Part shown: positions 25,561 through 34,780 of the stretch, one piece after another
How positions within the stretch are numbered: the first letter of the stretch is position 1
How the letters are laid out: every line of letters starts with the position of its first letter
NCBI GenBank assembly: GCA_963824415.1
Contig: CAWGPM010000014.1
Coordinates: 248,001-312,000, forward strand
Reading direction: 5' to 3'
DNA from: JABDQA01 sp963824415
GTDB taxonomy: Bacteria; Desulfobacterota; Desulfobulbia; Desulfobulbales; Desulfocapsaceae
DNA length: 64,000 nucleotides
Made by a program: the position numbers and the translations under genes
Notes under the pieces: generated by a model
Databases searched by the model: none
Seen by the model: the letters and a program-made list of their open reading frames with translations, nothing else
What the model was told of the DNA's origin: nothing

Positions 25561-26496
25561 TCAGGCGGCGGCTTTCTGTCTGGCTTTCTTCTTGCGCTTT
25601 TTTTTCTCAACCACCGGACCGAGCAGTGCTTTGAGACGCTCGGCCTGAGCTTTATCGATGGTCGTGTTCTGCTCCAGCCCCAGGGTTCGTTCGTCGATGC
25701 CCAGACAAAGCCCCAGAAGCTGGGGAAGCAGCAGTACCGGCAGCAGCGCCTGGTCTGCCTGGCCGCTGCGTATAGCGGGCTGGGTTGTGTCGAACTGCAG
25801 ATGGCAATAGGCACAGACCGGGGTGATATAGGCTGCGCCGGCCTGCAGGGCGCCTTCTATTTTCTCGTTGAGCAGGGTTTCGGACAGTTCGCTGTTAAGT
25901 CCGCCAAGGGCAGCTCCACAGCATTCCAGTTTACCACGCCAGTCCAGGCTTACCGCTCCGGTTAAGCCGACTAGTTCGTCGGTGATTTTCGGTACGAAGG
26001 AATCATCGAACTGGGTAATCTCCCGGGGCCGCAGGATATGGCAGCCGTGTATCACCGAGAGGTTAAGATCACTGAGCATATGGACCAGTTGTTTCTTGAT
26101 CTGCTCGATGCCGATATCCTGGTAGAGCACCGTCAGAAAATGCTTGATCGTGGTCGAGCCGCTGTACTTCAGGCCGTCCTTGGCCAGCAGTTTGTTGATC
26201 TCAGCAGCCAGATCAGGGTCGGTGGCCATTACGTTTCTGGCTTTCTGCAGGCTGGCGAAACAGCAGTTGCAGATGACCATGATGTCGAGCCCGCGTTTTT
26301 CGGCGATGGCCATGTTGCGCACCGACGGGATGATATAGGCTTTTTCATCTACGTTGCGAACCGGATAACCACAGCAGGTGAATTCTTTAACTTCTTCGAG
26401 CTGCACGTCGAATTTACTCAATACCGCTTCGGTTGCGACTGCATATTGTTCGATCCTGATCGGTATATTACAGCCTTGAAAGAAAGCCAGTTTCAT
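25561..26496 (-). CDS. hdrB: HdrB-like CCG-domain protein
   Basis: 311-residue heterodisulfide reductase subunit B homologue. It has two complete CCG domains: C9-X31-C41C42G-X33-C76xxC79, and C152-X39-C192C193G-X34-C228xxC231. In HdrB these ligate two noncubane [4Fe-4S] clusters at the disulfide-reducing site. The C-terminus is a Lys/Arg-rich tail (EKKKRKKKARQK), not part of the standard fold. Its ATG overlaps the stop of the upstream cytochrome/HdrC fusion gene by four bases, so the two form one unit. No coenzyme M or B is expected in this organism, so the physiological disulfide or electron acceptor is unknown. Confidence 0.9.
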   Translation of the reverse strand: MKLAFFQGCNIPIRIEQYAVATEAVLSKFDVQLEEVKEFTCCGYPVRNVDEKAYIIPSVRNMAIAEKRGLDIMVICNCCFASLQKARNVMATDPDLAAEINKLLAKDGLKYSGSTTIKHFLTVLYQDIGIEQIKKQLVHMLSDLNLSVIHGCHILRPREITQFDDSFVPKITDELVGLTGAVSLDWRGKLECCGAALGGLNSELSETLLNEKIEGALQAGAAYITPVCAYCHLQFDTTQPAIRSGQADQALLPVLLLPQLLGLCLGIDERTLGLEQNTTIDKAQAERLKALLGPVVEKKKRKKKARQKAAA

Positions 26497-28205
26497 GCGC
26501 GACCCCCTTCGATCTTTTTGATGGCGGCGTTTTTGAGATGGTAGAAGATATCGGTCAATTCAACCCCATTCGGGCAATGCTCCTGGCACAGATAGCAGGT
26601 GGAGCAACTCCAGATCATCTGGGAGCCCATGGCGATCTCCTTGTTGCCGATCCCGAGGCTGAAAATGATCTGGTGCGGCAGCATGTCCAGTTTTTCGATC
26701 GGGTCGTCATAGAGCCGAACTACCGGGCAGATGTTGGTGCAGCGCTGGCAGGAGTAGCAGCTCTGGTAGCTGCTGCTACCGACCTGGGCGGGATCGCTGA
26801 CATTAATGCTGGTCAGCTCCTTGAGCTTGGTAAATGAGCCTCTAAAAATTTCTTCCAGTTTTTTCAGGGCCCCGGCATGATCTTCGAGAAAATTCCGGGT
26901 CAAAGACAGCGGGAATGAAAAGTGACTCAGCATCGAGGTCTCCGGCACGCCGCGGGCCAGCAGGCTGTAACGCGCGCTGATGAAAAGCTCGCGCAGATTG
27001 ATGCCCGACGGGCAGACCTCGGAGCAGCGATCGCAGCTGGTGCAGATGTAGAGCCCTTTCTGCAGGTTGGTGATGGTCGCCTGATCGACCTGCTGGCCGG
27101 CGGCCAGTTTTTTCAGAAACTGTACCTTCTCGGAGGGCAGGATGAAGTCGTTTTGGAACGATTCGTAATACATCAGCGACGAGCAGAGCTCGCTGCAGGC
27201 GCCGCAATGGGTACAGGCGGAAAGCCCCACCATCCGGCGGTTCAATACGTTGGCCGGGTCTTTGCCGGGCTCCTTGAAGCCCATGACCCCGTTGATCAGC
27301 AGCGATATCGGCGCCGCAATAACATGGAACATCTTCGAAAACGGCAGCCAGGCGAGCAGGGCTAGACAACTGATAAAATGTAGATAGAACAGAGCGTTGA
27401 CCGCCCCCTGATCGCCAAGACCGGCAACCAGCGGGCCGACGACTTTGGCCAGGGAGAAACTGACGAAGGCGCCCTGGGCCGGCGCATGGCATTCCATACA
27501 GGTGTCTGCATGGATCTGCCGTCCCTCTTCGAGCAACTCGGGGTCAAACGGTTTGGCCACATTGGCAGAAATCAGACCGAACTCGGCGGCCCAATAGGTT
27601 TCCAGCGGCAGCATCTCTTCGGGCTCGGTGATGTCTCCGTAATCTTCTGCCATTACGGTAAAGGCCGAATAGGAAGATATCTTGGCACTTTCAAGCAGCA
27701 TGCCGCTGACCATGATCAGCGCAACCAGAGCCAGCGAGGCCCAGTCACTAACATAGCTCTGTACCCGCCTGGGTTTGTCAGTGAGCCTGCGGTAGACGGC
27801 TATTGCAACTCCGATCAGCACCATCAGGCCGAATAGATTGCGCAGGCTCAGATACGGCTGCAGGGTAGAGAGATAGTTGCTGAAAAAGAATTCGCTTACC
27901 CCGGTGCCCAGCCCATGCATCAGCAGCAGCAGGATAAAGCCGATAAAAATTAGCGAGTGCGCTGCCCAGCGCAGCGCTGATTTCTGCAGCAGGCGCCTCT
28001 GAAAGAGCACATCGGTGAAAAAACTTGTGATGACGGTGATCAGTTTGGCGGAAAATCCCCAGATCACTGCTTTGACAGCCGCAGAAAAGCGCTCGGCCGC
28101 GGTGATCTCAGTTTTGGATGTTATGGATCTGGTAAGCCAGCCATAGATGCGATAGGTAACTCCAGCCAGAAAAACAACGAGTGATATTCCCAGAAGTACG
28201 TTCAT
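26493..28205 (-). CDS. HdrC-like iron-sulfur protein fused to NarI/DsrM-type cytochrome b with a haem c site
   Basis: About 570 residues. The first 300 hold some six transmembrane helices (around 3-22, 45-63, 82-102, 122-139, 155-172, 268-290) with histidines (83, 97, 276, 294) that could bind haem b. A CMECH motif at 236-240, in the loop before the last helix, is a CxxCH haem c site. The C-terminal half has four CxxCxxC-type clusters: C331-C341, C388-C398, C483-C493 and C534-C544, so it looks like a duplicated HdrC. The start at 28205 was chosen (GGGATGG upstream); in-frame ATG 28211 is equivalent. With HdrB it forms a DsrMK- or HdrDE-like membrane complex. Confidence 0.85.
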   Translation of the reverse strand: MNVLLGISLVVFLAGVTYRIYGWLTRSITSKTEITAAERFSAAVKAVIWGFSAKLITVITSFFTDVLFQRRLLQKSALRWAAHSLIFIGFILLLLMHGLGTGVSEFFFSNYLSTLQPYLSLRNLFGLMVLIGVAIAVYRRLTDKPRRVQSYVSDWASLALVALIMVSGMLLESAKISSYSAFTVMAEDYGDITEPEEMLPLETYWAAEFGLISANVAKPFDPELLEEGRQIHADTCMECHAPAQGAFVSFSLAKVVGPLVAGLGDQGAVNALFYLHFISCLALLAWLPFSKMFHVIAAPISLLINGVMGFKEPGKDPANVLNRRMVGLSACTHCGACSELCSSLMYYESFQNDFILPSEKVQFLKKLAAGQQVDQATITNLQKGLYICTSCDRCSEVCPSGINLRELFISARYSLLARGVPETSMLSHFSFPLSLTRNFLEDHAGALKKLEEIFRGSFTKLKELTSINVSDPAQVGSSSYQSCYSCQRCTNICPVVRLYDDPIEKLDMLPHQIIFSLGIGNKEIAMGSQMIWSCSTCYLCQEHCPNGVELTDIFYHLKNAAIKKIEGGRA

Positions 28206-28505
28206 AACCATCCCACAGCTTGATTTAGCGCAGTCTGCACCGATGAGGGGCTGCCTGGGGCCCTTTCGGCAGATTTTTGAGACAGGGCTTTTGTGAATCC
28301 GGACTGTACCGGTCGAAAAAGTAAAAGTCAATTATTGAGCTGGAAACTGGGCCGGGCCCGTGCCTTTCTGTCCGTTTCAAAGACGCTTTCGGCTTCCACG
28401 GCGTCACCGGTTAATCACCTGTTATCATTTTTCTTTTTCATCTCTCAAGTGGTTTGAAGGGCAAGGAGAAGGGGGTTGTTTGGGCATATATCAATAAGGG
28501 TTAAG
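28206..28505. other. Non-coding region upstream of the hdr fusion gene
   Basis: About 300 bases between the fusion gene start and the end of the cyclo-ligase gene, both on the minus strand. It should hold the promoter of the hdr pair. The pyrimidine-rich stretch at 28420-28450 shows no hairpin with a T-tract, and I recognise no regulatory element. Confidence 0.3.
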
Positions 28506-29114
28506 TTAAGCTGAAGCAGAGCTGAAAAGCGGCCTCGATTGTGGTCTGATCAGCCGTTTTTCGGTGACGATCAGATCGAGCAGTTCATCATGGGGTTGAA
28601 GGGGCAGTTTCTCTACAATCTGCATCTCATAAGCAAGCGCAATCCTTTGAGCCGCAGGGACCTGCGCCAGAAGCCGGTCATAGTAGCCGCCCCCGTAACC
28701 GTAACGGCCGCCCCGCTCATCGAACACCGAGCCGGGCAAAATGATCAGGTCAAGGGACTCGGCAGAAAGCGCGCTGGTCACTGCAAGCTCCTCTTTGGGC
28801 TCCGGTATACCGCAGTAACCGGGCACCAGTTCACGCTGGGGAGCCTTGATTTGGATGATTTCCAGCCGTTTTTCGGCAACACGGGTGAGCGGTACGGAGA
28901 CGGTTTTGCCTTGGCCCAGCAGGTAGTCGATGATTCCGCTTGTCTGGACCTCGCTGCGGAAGCTGACATAGATGAAGATGGAGCTGCAGTGCTTGACTTC
29001 ATCGAGCCTCAGCAGAGTGGCGCGTATCCGATCACTTTTGTGCTGCTGGTCCTGAATCGACTGCTGGTCGCGTCGCTTGAGAATCTCTTGCCGTAAAAGG
29101 GTTCCTTCATACAT
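28506..29114 (-). CDS. 5-formyltetrahydrofolate cyclo-ligase
   Basis: 202-residue ATP-dependent enzyme converting 5-formyl-THF to 5,10-methenyl-THF. The C-terminal signature GGRYGYGGGYYDRLLA (nucleotide and substrate binding) is unmistakable. The basic N-terminal segment (RQEILKRRDQQ) also fits. The ATG at 29114 was preferred because AGGTGA lies six bases upstream; a TTG at 29165 would add 17 residues without support. Its place between the hdr pair and hdrA-mvhD-metVF fits a C1-carrier salvage role in the folate branch of the Wood-Ljungdahl pathway. Confidence 0.92.
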   Translation of the reverse strand: MYEGTLLRQEILKRRDQQSIQDQQHKSDRIRATLLRLDEVKHCSSIFIYVSFRSEVQTSGIIDYLLGQGKTVSVPLTRVAEKRLEIIQIKAPQRELVPGYCGIPEPKEELAVTSALSAESLDLIILPGSVFDERGGRYGYGGGYYDRLLAQVPAAQRIALAYEMQIVEKLPLQPHDELLDLIVTEKRLIRPQSRPLFSSASA

Positions 29115-29225
29115 GCTTGTCACCTGTGCTGATTGCGCAATACCAGAGGGTGCATCTTCAGTCAACGGCGGTTTCGAGCTGCCCGCCAGTACTCAATCCC
29201 GATCTTAAACCGCCCGCTTACTTAA

Positions 29226-30500
29226 TCATAATCGCTGTATGGTGTACATAAAAAGCGGTACTCGGCTGATCCGCTTGAGCCGGTAAAACTCGAACAGTCT
29301 GGCCCGGGACGGCTGGTCGATCTGCAGTGGGGACAGGTAGACGGTACCTTTGCCTCGGCTCGGCCGGGCCTGATCCCTGATCAGCTGCTCCAGTGCGGCG
29401 TAGTGTGCGGCTGGAAGATGCTCGTCGGTGACGAAATTGGCCGTAATCTCGATCGAGTCATAGCGCTGGTTGATCTGCTGCATTTTCTCGAAGGCGGCAC
29501 AAACATCGGCGGAATCCAATGGTTTTCCGAGAAGATCGAGTGTGTCCTGGTCGGCGGACTCCAGCCCGATATTGATGTATTTCCGGCCAGGGACCCGTTC
29601 GAGTTCATCAAAGAAGGCCTCGCCGGCGCCCAGCAGCGAGGTGACCGAACCGAACCAGAAACTGGAGCTGCTTTCGGGCCAGGAGTCGTGCAGACCAAGA
29701 TCACGGCAACCTTTTTCGATCGAATAAAGAAGCAGTGCTCCCTCGGCCTGCAGTGCATCATGCTGGGCCAGAAAAAGTGCATTGTAGTTTACCAGGTCAT
29801 TTGCGTAGCAGGTTTTTAACGCATCGATCTGGCGGTCGATTTCCGTACTGCTCAACTGCTGGAAAATTTGATTGTTTTTCACGCGACAGAAGGCGCATTT
29901 GTAGAGGCAGCCGCGGGCAACCGTCAGTGGGATCACCTGGTAGTCGACGTGGCGGCAGTCCGGGGGCAGCACCGATACCGGTCCCTCACTGATGCGATGC
30001 AGAATTGCCGCCTTGTCTGCCAGGCGCCGGGGGCTGTTTTTTTTGACGGCGGCGAAGAAGTGCCGCAGCTCAGGCTGTTTATCACTCACCTTGCGGGCGG
30101 CCTCCAGAAGCAGTTCGTACCAGTTGTCGAGTAGCCCGACGACTGCTCCGTTCCGGTGCGGGGTGCCGCCCATATGGTTATTGGTCGGATAGGGGAGATT
30201 AGGGAGATAGTATTCACCGGTTGTTTCGAATACCCCGGTGTAGCCGCCGGTAGAGTAATAGATCCAATCGCCGCCGGCGCTTCGCTTGAGCCATTCGTGG
30301 GGGTGGGGCCAGTCGCTCGCTTGGCTGCTCAGCCGAATGATTTCGTGGTTCAGGTTGAAGTGAAAAACAGTGGAGTCGGCCACCACCTCATGGTAGATAC
30401 CGCAGCGCTGCGGATAGCTGACTTTCTGGTGCGTTTTTGAGCCTTGTTTAAAAAGGCTTACCCGGCCGAAGTCGGTTTTATGGTGCGTTGTCGGGTGCAT
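29226..30500 (-). CDS. Radical SAM protein, unknown substrate
   Basis: 424 residues. The [4Fe-4S]-SAM motif C198-LYK-C202-AF-C205 (CxxxCxxC) is followed by a TIM-barrel half with GLESADQDTLDLLGKPL, the typical mid-barrel strand of B12-less radical SAM proteins. A 190-residue N-terminal region precedes the core and is rich in Tyr, His and Asn (YYSTGGYTGVFETTGEYYLPN). There is no B12-binding or SPASM Cys cluster in the C-terminus. No clear ribosome binding site. It precedes the cyclo-ligase on the same strand. Function cannot be assigned. Confidence 0.8.
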   Translation of the reverse strand: MHPTTHHKTDFGRVSLFKQGSKTHQKVSYPQRCGIYHEVVADSTVFHFNLNHEIIRLSSQASDWPHPHEWLKRSAGGDWIYYSTGGYTGVFETTGEYYLPNLPYPTNNHMGGTPHRNGAVVGLLDNWYELLLEAARKVSDKQPELRHFFAAVKKNSPRRLADKAAILHRISEGPVSVLPPDCRHVDYQVIPLTVARGCLYKCAFCRVKNNQIFQQLSSTEIDRQIDALKTCYANDLVNYNALFLAQHDALQAEGALLLYSIEKGCRDLGLHDSWPESSSSFWFGSVTSLLGAGEAFFDELERVPGRKYINIGLESADQDTLDLLGKPLDSADVCAAFEKMQQINQRYDSIEITANFVTDEHLPAAHYAALEQLIRDQARPSRGKGTVYLSPLQIDQPSRARLFEFYRLKRISRVPLFMYTIQRL

Positions 30501-31144
30501 CGCTTCTATCGGTCTTTCGGGTTGGCAAACGTTTTCTCAAGTAAAACCTGCATGCGTTCACGGAATTGCGGTGGTGCCACCATATAACCGAAAGTGAAGG
30601 ACAACGGCAAGCAGTGTTGGCCGACTGCAGCGGCAGCCCTTTTGGAGTGGTCGAATTCCCTTCAACTCCACCTCGATTGGAGGCCGAATACGTTTTGCTC
30701 TGGAAGGATACGGTTTGATTCAGCATTAGTGAGCACAACCACAAGCAGAATTGATAGTAACCGGAGATTGTTAATAATACTGAGCAATAATCCCCTCCCT
30801 GGAACACTGTTCAGACCAAGACGAAAAAAGAGATTGTCATCAAAAGAAAATTCCACAATAATGGTAGCCGCTGTAAAGTGCAGACCTTAAGTGCAGACTA
30901 GTGGGTGCCTTGAAATCCAGGAAGCGGCATGCAGGTTCGAGGTGCAGGTGAAAGGCTCAGCAGGTGGCCTCAGCGACCTGGGCGCAGAATTTTCATGGTA
31001 CCGCTAAATCGTCTGGACCAGAGGGGTTCAGAGGCAGCCCTGAAAGCGGCTAGTCGCAGAAATCTGATCACGAGCGCCTGTCATCGGCAGGGACAGAAGT
31101 GCCGGTAGCGGGTGCAGACAGGGTCGAATCCGGAGGAGGTTGTT
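30501..31144. other. Divergent non-coding region upstream of hdrA
   Basis: About 640 bases between the divergent radical SAM gene and hdrA. Open frames exist, but have neither ribosome binding sites nor plausible composition. The part at 30890-31110 is GC-rich and could form structure, but I recognise no known riboswitch (no B12 box, no THF aptamer core) and no tRNA. The hdrA promoter should be here. Confidence 0.35.
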
Positions 31145-34100
31145 TTGACGAGAAGTGCTCCTGTAGGGAAAACCAAGGATAGGGTTGGATCGGTTTTGGT
31201 TGTCGGCTCTGGTGTCGGGGGAATGCAGGCTTCACTTGATCTGGCTGACAGCGGGCTGCTGGTTCATATGATCAACCAGGAGCCGTCCATCGGCGGGACC
31301 ATGGCCCGTCTTGACAAGACGTTTCCCACCGGCGACTGTGCGATGTGCATGATCTCGCCACGCATGGTCGAGTCCAGCCGCCATCCCAATATCAAGATGT
31401 ATACCCAGACCAGGGTCTTATCGGTCGAGGGTGAAGAAGGCAATTTCACGGTCACTCTGGAAGAGAAGGCCCGCTATGTCGACCCGGACCGCTGCACCGG
31501 CTGCGGTGCCTGTGAGCCTGCCTGTCCGACCAGGGTGAGCAACATTTTCAACCTGGGCCTCGATAAGCGCAAGGCCATCTATGCGCTGTTTCCTCAGGCG
31601 GTGCCCAATACCAGGGCAATCGATCCGGAACACTGTCTCTATCTGACCAAAAATGTGTGCCGCAAGTGCGAGAAGGTCTGCGATGCGGAGGCGATCAACT
31701 TTGAAGATACCGACAAGCGTTACACCCTCAATGTCGGCTCGATTATCCTGACTCCAGGTCTGAAGACCTACGACCCGGCCGTCAGGCAGGAATTTGGCTA
31801 TGGCCGTTTGAAAAACGTGGTAACGGCGCTGCAGTTCGAGCGGCTGCTGTCCGCTTCCGGACCTTGTGGCGGCGAGGTTGCCCGGCCGTCCGATCAGGCG
31901 CATCCCAAACGTCTTGCCTGGATTCAGTGCGTTGGTTCGCGCAACAGCCACAACGCCAACGGCTGGTGTTCGTCGGTCTGCTGCATGTATGCCGCCAAAC
32001 AGGCCATCATCGCCAAAGAACACGACGACGAAGTCCAGGCCACCATTTTTTACATGGAGCTCAGGGCCTTTGGCAAAGATTTCGACAAATATATCGACAA
32101 GGCCAAAAATGAGAGCGGCACCATCTACCGCCGGGCGATGGTCTCCGAGATTGTGGAAGACCCTCAAAGCGGGGATCTGACGATTCACTATATCGATGAT
32201 GAAGGACGGCGTATCAATGAAGAATTCGATATGGCCATTCTGTCGATGGGTTTCGAGCCGCCTGAAGATGCCTTGGCCTTTGCCGAGACTTTTGGCATCG
32301 AGGCTGATGAGTACGGTTTTGCCAAAACATCCAAACTGAATCCGGTCCAGACCAGCCGCAACGGCATTTACGTGGCGGGTATTTACCAGGGGCCTAAAGA
32401 TATTCCGGAGACAGTGATCCAGGGCAGCGGCGCCGCTGCCGGAGCCATGTCGCTGCTCGGAGACAGCCGCGGAACCGAGGTCGAGGAAGTGGTGCTGCCG
32501 CCGGAGCGCGATATAAGTGGAGAAGATCCGAAAATCGGTGTCTTCATCTGTCACTGCGGGGTCAATATCGCCGGCACCGTTGACGTGCAGCAGGTGGCCG
32601 ATGCCGCTGCCGCTGAAGACGGGGTGGCTCACTCGGAGACCATCATGTATGCCTGCGCGCCGGACGGCCAGGCCAAAGTCAAGGAACTGATCAAGGAGAA
32701 GGGACTGAACCGGGTGGTCATCGCCTCCTGCACCCCGCGTACCCATTCACCGCTGTTCCAGGATACCATCCGTGAAGTCGGCCTGAACAAATTTCTGTTC
32801 GAGCTGGCCGATATCCGGGAGCAATGTTCCTGGGTACATAAGGACAACAAGGAGCAGGCCACCAAGAAGGCGATCGAAATCACCAATATGAATGTGGCTA
32901 AGGCCCGGCTGCTGGATCCGGTCAGCCAGAACTCGGTTGGCGTAGACCACGCGGCCCTGGTGGTCGGTGGCGGCATTGCCGGGATGAACGCCTCTCTGTC
33001 GCTGGCTGAGCAGGACTATCAGGTGCACCTGGTCGAGCGCCAGGACAAACTGGGCGGCCTGCTGCGGCGGGTGCGGCGCAATCTGGAAGGCGACGATGTC
33101 CAGAATTATCTGGCCGAGACGATCAGCCAAGTGGAGCAGCACCCGGCGATCACGGTTCATCTCAACGCCGCAGTTGAGAGTACCGATGGGTTTATCGGCA
33201 ATTTCAAAACCAGACTGAACAACGGTGCCGTCATCGAGCATGGGGCGGTCTTGATCGCCACCGGCGGCGCCGAATATACGCCGGATGAATACGGCTACAA
33301 CGATTCAGAAAAGATCATCACCCAGCGCGAGCTCGAGGATCTGCTCGCCGAGCGAGAGCCGGCGGCCGGCGAGACCTATGTAATGATACAGTGCGTGGGC
33401 TCGCGCGAGGAACCGGCTAATTATTGTTCGCGGATCTGCTGTCAGGATGCGCTGAAAAACAGCATTGCGATCAAAAAGAGCAACCCCGCGGCAACCGTTA
33501 TCATCCTTTACCGGGACATGAGGGCTTATGGCCTGAAAGAGGATTATTACAAGCAGGCGCGTGATCTGGGGGTGCTCTTCTTTTTGTTTACACCGGAAGA
33601 AAAGCCGGTGGTCGAAACCGGAGGTGAGAAACTGCGGGTCAGTCTGCCCGGCAAGATACTGGGCAAAGAGATGGTCATAGAACCGGATTATGTAGTGCTT
33701 TCAACCGGCTTGCGGCCGCAGCCCGACGCCACCGAATTTGCCAAAAAATACAAACTGACCTGCAATATTGACGATTTTTTACTGGAGGCCCACGTCAAAC
33801 TGCGGCCCGTCGATTTCCCCAGTGAGGGATTTTTCCTGGCCGGCCTGGCCCATGCCCCGAAGAATCTGGAAGAAACCATCTCCCAGGCGCTGGCCTCCGC
33901 CGGCCGGGCCGGGGCGCTGCTGTCCAAAGAAAAACTGACCGTTTCAGGGGTCATTTCGAAGCATAACAGAGATATCTGTATGTCCTGCCTGGCCTGCTTC
34001 CGGGCCTGTCCGTTCGGCTCTCCATTCATCGACGAGGACGGCATGATCAGTCACAACGAGGTGAAGTGCACCGGTTGCGGCATCTGTGCCGGGATTTGCC

Positions 34101-34180
34101 CGGCCAAGGCGTTCCAGGTCAATTTTTTCAGAGATGATCAGATCACCGCGATGATCGATTCGGTAACTGAGCTCAACTGA
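31145..34180 (+). CDS. hdrA: HdrA-like flavin/iron-sulfur electron-bifurcating subunit (long, double form)
   Basis: 1011-residue cytoplasmic HdrA. It starts with an FAD motif VVGSGVGGMQ (19-28), the GDCAMCM segment, [4Fe-4S] motif C117-TGCGACEPAC-C127 and the Cys set C164/C172/C175/C179. It continues with IQCVGSRN...SVCCMYA and the central ICHCGVNIAGTVDV domain. A second FAD motif (VVGGGIAGM) with its own IQCVGSREE follows. The C-terminus has two ferredoxin motifs (CMSCLACFRACP and CTGCGICAGICP). It is therefore a tandem HdrA. The TTG start was chosen because GGAGGAGG ends five bases upstream; a GTG at 31112 would add 11 residues. It likely splits electrons between ferredoxin and a lower-energy acceptor with MvhD and MetFV. 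Confidence 0.93.
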   Translation: MTRSAPVGKTKDRVGSVLVVGSGVGGMQASLDLADSGLLVHMINQEPSIGGTMARLDKTFPTGDCAMCMISPRMVESSRHPNIKMYTQTRVLSVEGEEGNFTVTLEEKARYVDPDRCTGCGACEPACPTRVSNIFNLGLDKRKAIYALFPQAVPNTRAIDPEHCLYLTKNVCRKCEKVCDAEAINFEDTDKRYTLNVGSIILTPGLKTYDPAVRQEFGYGRLKNVVTALQFERLLSASGPCGGEVARPSDQAHPKRLAWIQCVGSRNSHNANGWCSSVCCMYAAKQAIIAKEHDDEVQATIFYMELRAFGKDFDKYIDKAKNESGTIYRRAMVSEIVEDPQSGDLTIHYIDDEGRRINEEFDMAILSMGFEPPEDALAFAETFGIEADEYGFAKTSKLNPVQTSRNGIYVAGIYQGPKDIPETVIQGSGAAAGAMSLLGDSRGTEVEEVVLPPERDISGEDPKIGVFICHCGVNIAGTVDVQQVADAAAAEDGVAHSETIMYACAPDGQAKVKELIKEKGLNRVVIASCTPRTHSPLFQDTIREVGLNKFLFELADIREQCSWVHKDNKEQATKKAIEITNMNVAKARLLDPVSQNSVGVDHAALVVGGGIAGMNASLSLAEQDYQVHLVERQDKLGGLLRRVRRNLEGDDVQNYLAETISQVEQHPAITVHLNAAVESTDGFIGNFKTRLNNGAVIEHGAVLIATGGAEYTPDEYGYNDSEKIITQRELEDLLAEREPAAGETYVMIQCVGSREEPANYCSRICCQDALKNSIAIKKSNPAATVIILYRDMRAYGLKEDYYKQARDLGVLFFLFTPEEKPVVETGGEKLRVSLPGKILGKEMVIEPDYVVLSTGLRPQPDATEFAKKYKLTCNIDDFLLEAHVKLRPVDFPSEGFFLAGLAHAPKNLEETISQALASAGRAGALLSKEKLTVSGVISKHNRDICMSCLACFRACPFGSPFIDEDGMISHNEVKCTGCGICAGICPAKAFQVNFFRDDQITAMIDSVTELN

Positions 34181-34204
34181 CGGGCTTAAACCAGGAGGAA
34201 GATA

Positions 34205-34729
34205 ATGGCACTTGGTGAAGAAGAAAAAGAGGTGGCGGTCAATCCGGAGAAGACTCTAGGGGAAACCCCGCCGGACTGGAAGGCCAACATCATCGCCTTT
34301 GCCTGTCACTACTGCGCTTTTGCTGCGGCCGATCTGGCCGGGGTGATGCGCCTGTCGTATTCTACCAGCGTCAAGGTAGTCAGGTTGCCCTGCACCGGAA
34401 AGCTTGACCAGATCTATGTGCTGCGGGCCTTCGAGCGGGGCATAGATGGCGTTTTCGTGGCTGGCTGACTGCCCGGGCAATGCCATTTCCTGGAAGGAAA
34501 TACCAACGCGGCCAAAAGAGTTCAGCAACTGAAAAAACACCTGCTCACCGTTGGGGTCAACCCTGAGCGGCTGCATTTCTACAACCTTTCCGCCGCCCAG
34601 GGACCGAGATGGGCGGAGATCTGCACCGAGTTTTCGGAAAAAATCAGCGAGCTGGGACCATCGCCGGTCTGGCTGGCCTTGAAGAAAAAGAAAGATTCGA
34701 GCCAAACGCAGGAAAAACAACCCGTCTGA
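34205..34729 (+). CDS. mvhD: MvhD-like [2Fe-2S] subunit, selenoprotein with in-frame UGA (Sec88)
   Basis: 174 residues if the TGA at 34466-34468 is read as selenocysteine. The protein before it ends DGVFVAG and the same frame continues with LPGQCHFLEGN, so the combined motif is GUxxGxCH, in place of the GCPPGDCHY of Cys-type MvhD. Further family features are FACHYCAFAAADLAG and RLPCTGKLDQIY. After the UGA the frame stays coding for 86 residues and ends at a second TGA. A hairpin that fits a bacterial SECIS follows the UGA. MvhD passes electrons to HdrA. A standard annotation would call only 87 residues. Start has AGGAGG upstream. Confidence 0.9.
34485..34501 (+). promoter_or_regulatory. Putative bacterial SECIS hairpin
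   Basis: ATTTCC-TGGAA-GGAAAT is a 6-bp stem with a five-base loop, starting 17 bases after the UGA codon at 34466. This is the distance at which SelB binds SECIS elements in bacteria, and the loop has the expected G residues. It lies inside the coding frame. Confidence 0.7.
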
Positions 34730-34780
34730 TAGTGTCGCCGGGCCGATGGTCGGCAGCCGCCGATGAAGGAGTGAAACGTT

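Noticed and set aside
30478..30807. 109-residue open frame in the region upstream of the radical SAM gene
   Set aside because: Composition is irregular, rich in Cys, Ser and Arg, with no start signal and no recognisable motif.
30920..31130. Possible tRNA or riboswitch before hdrA (GGTTCGAGG and GGGTCGAATCC look T-arm-like)
   Set aside because: The flanking bases do not form a T stem, acceptor stem or anticodon arm, and no aptamer core is recognisable.
34205..34468. mvhD as a nonsense-interrupted pseudogene
   Set aside because: The frame downstream of the UGA is fully coding, keeps family residues at the right spacing, and a SECIS-like hairpin is present; selenocysteine explains it better than decay.
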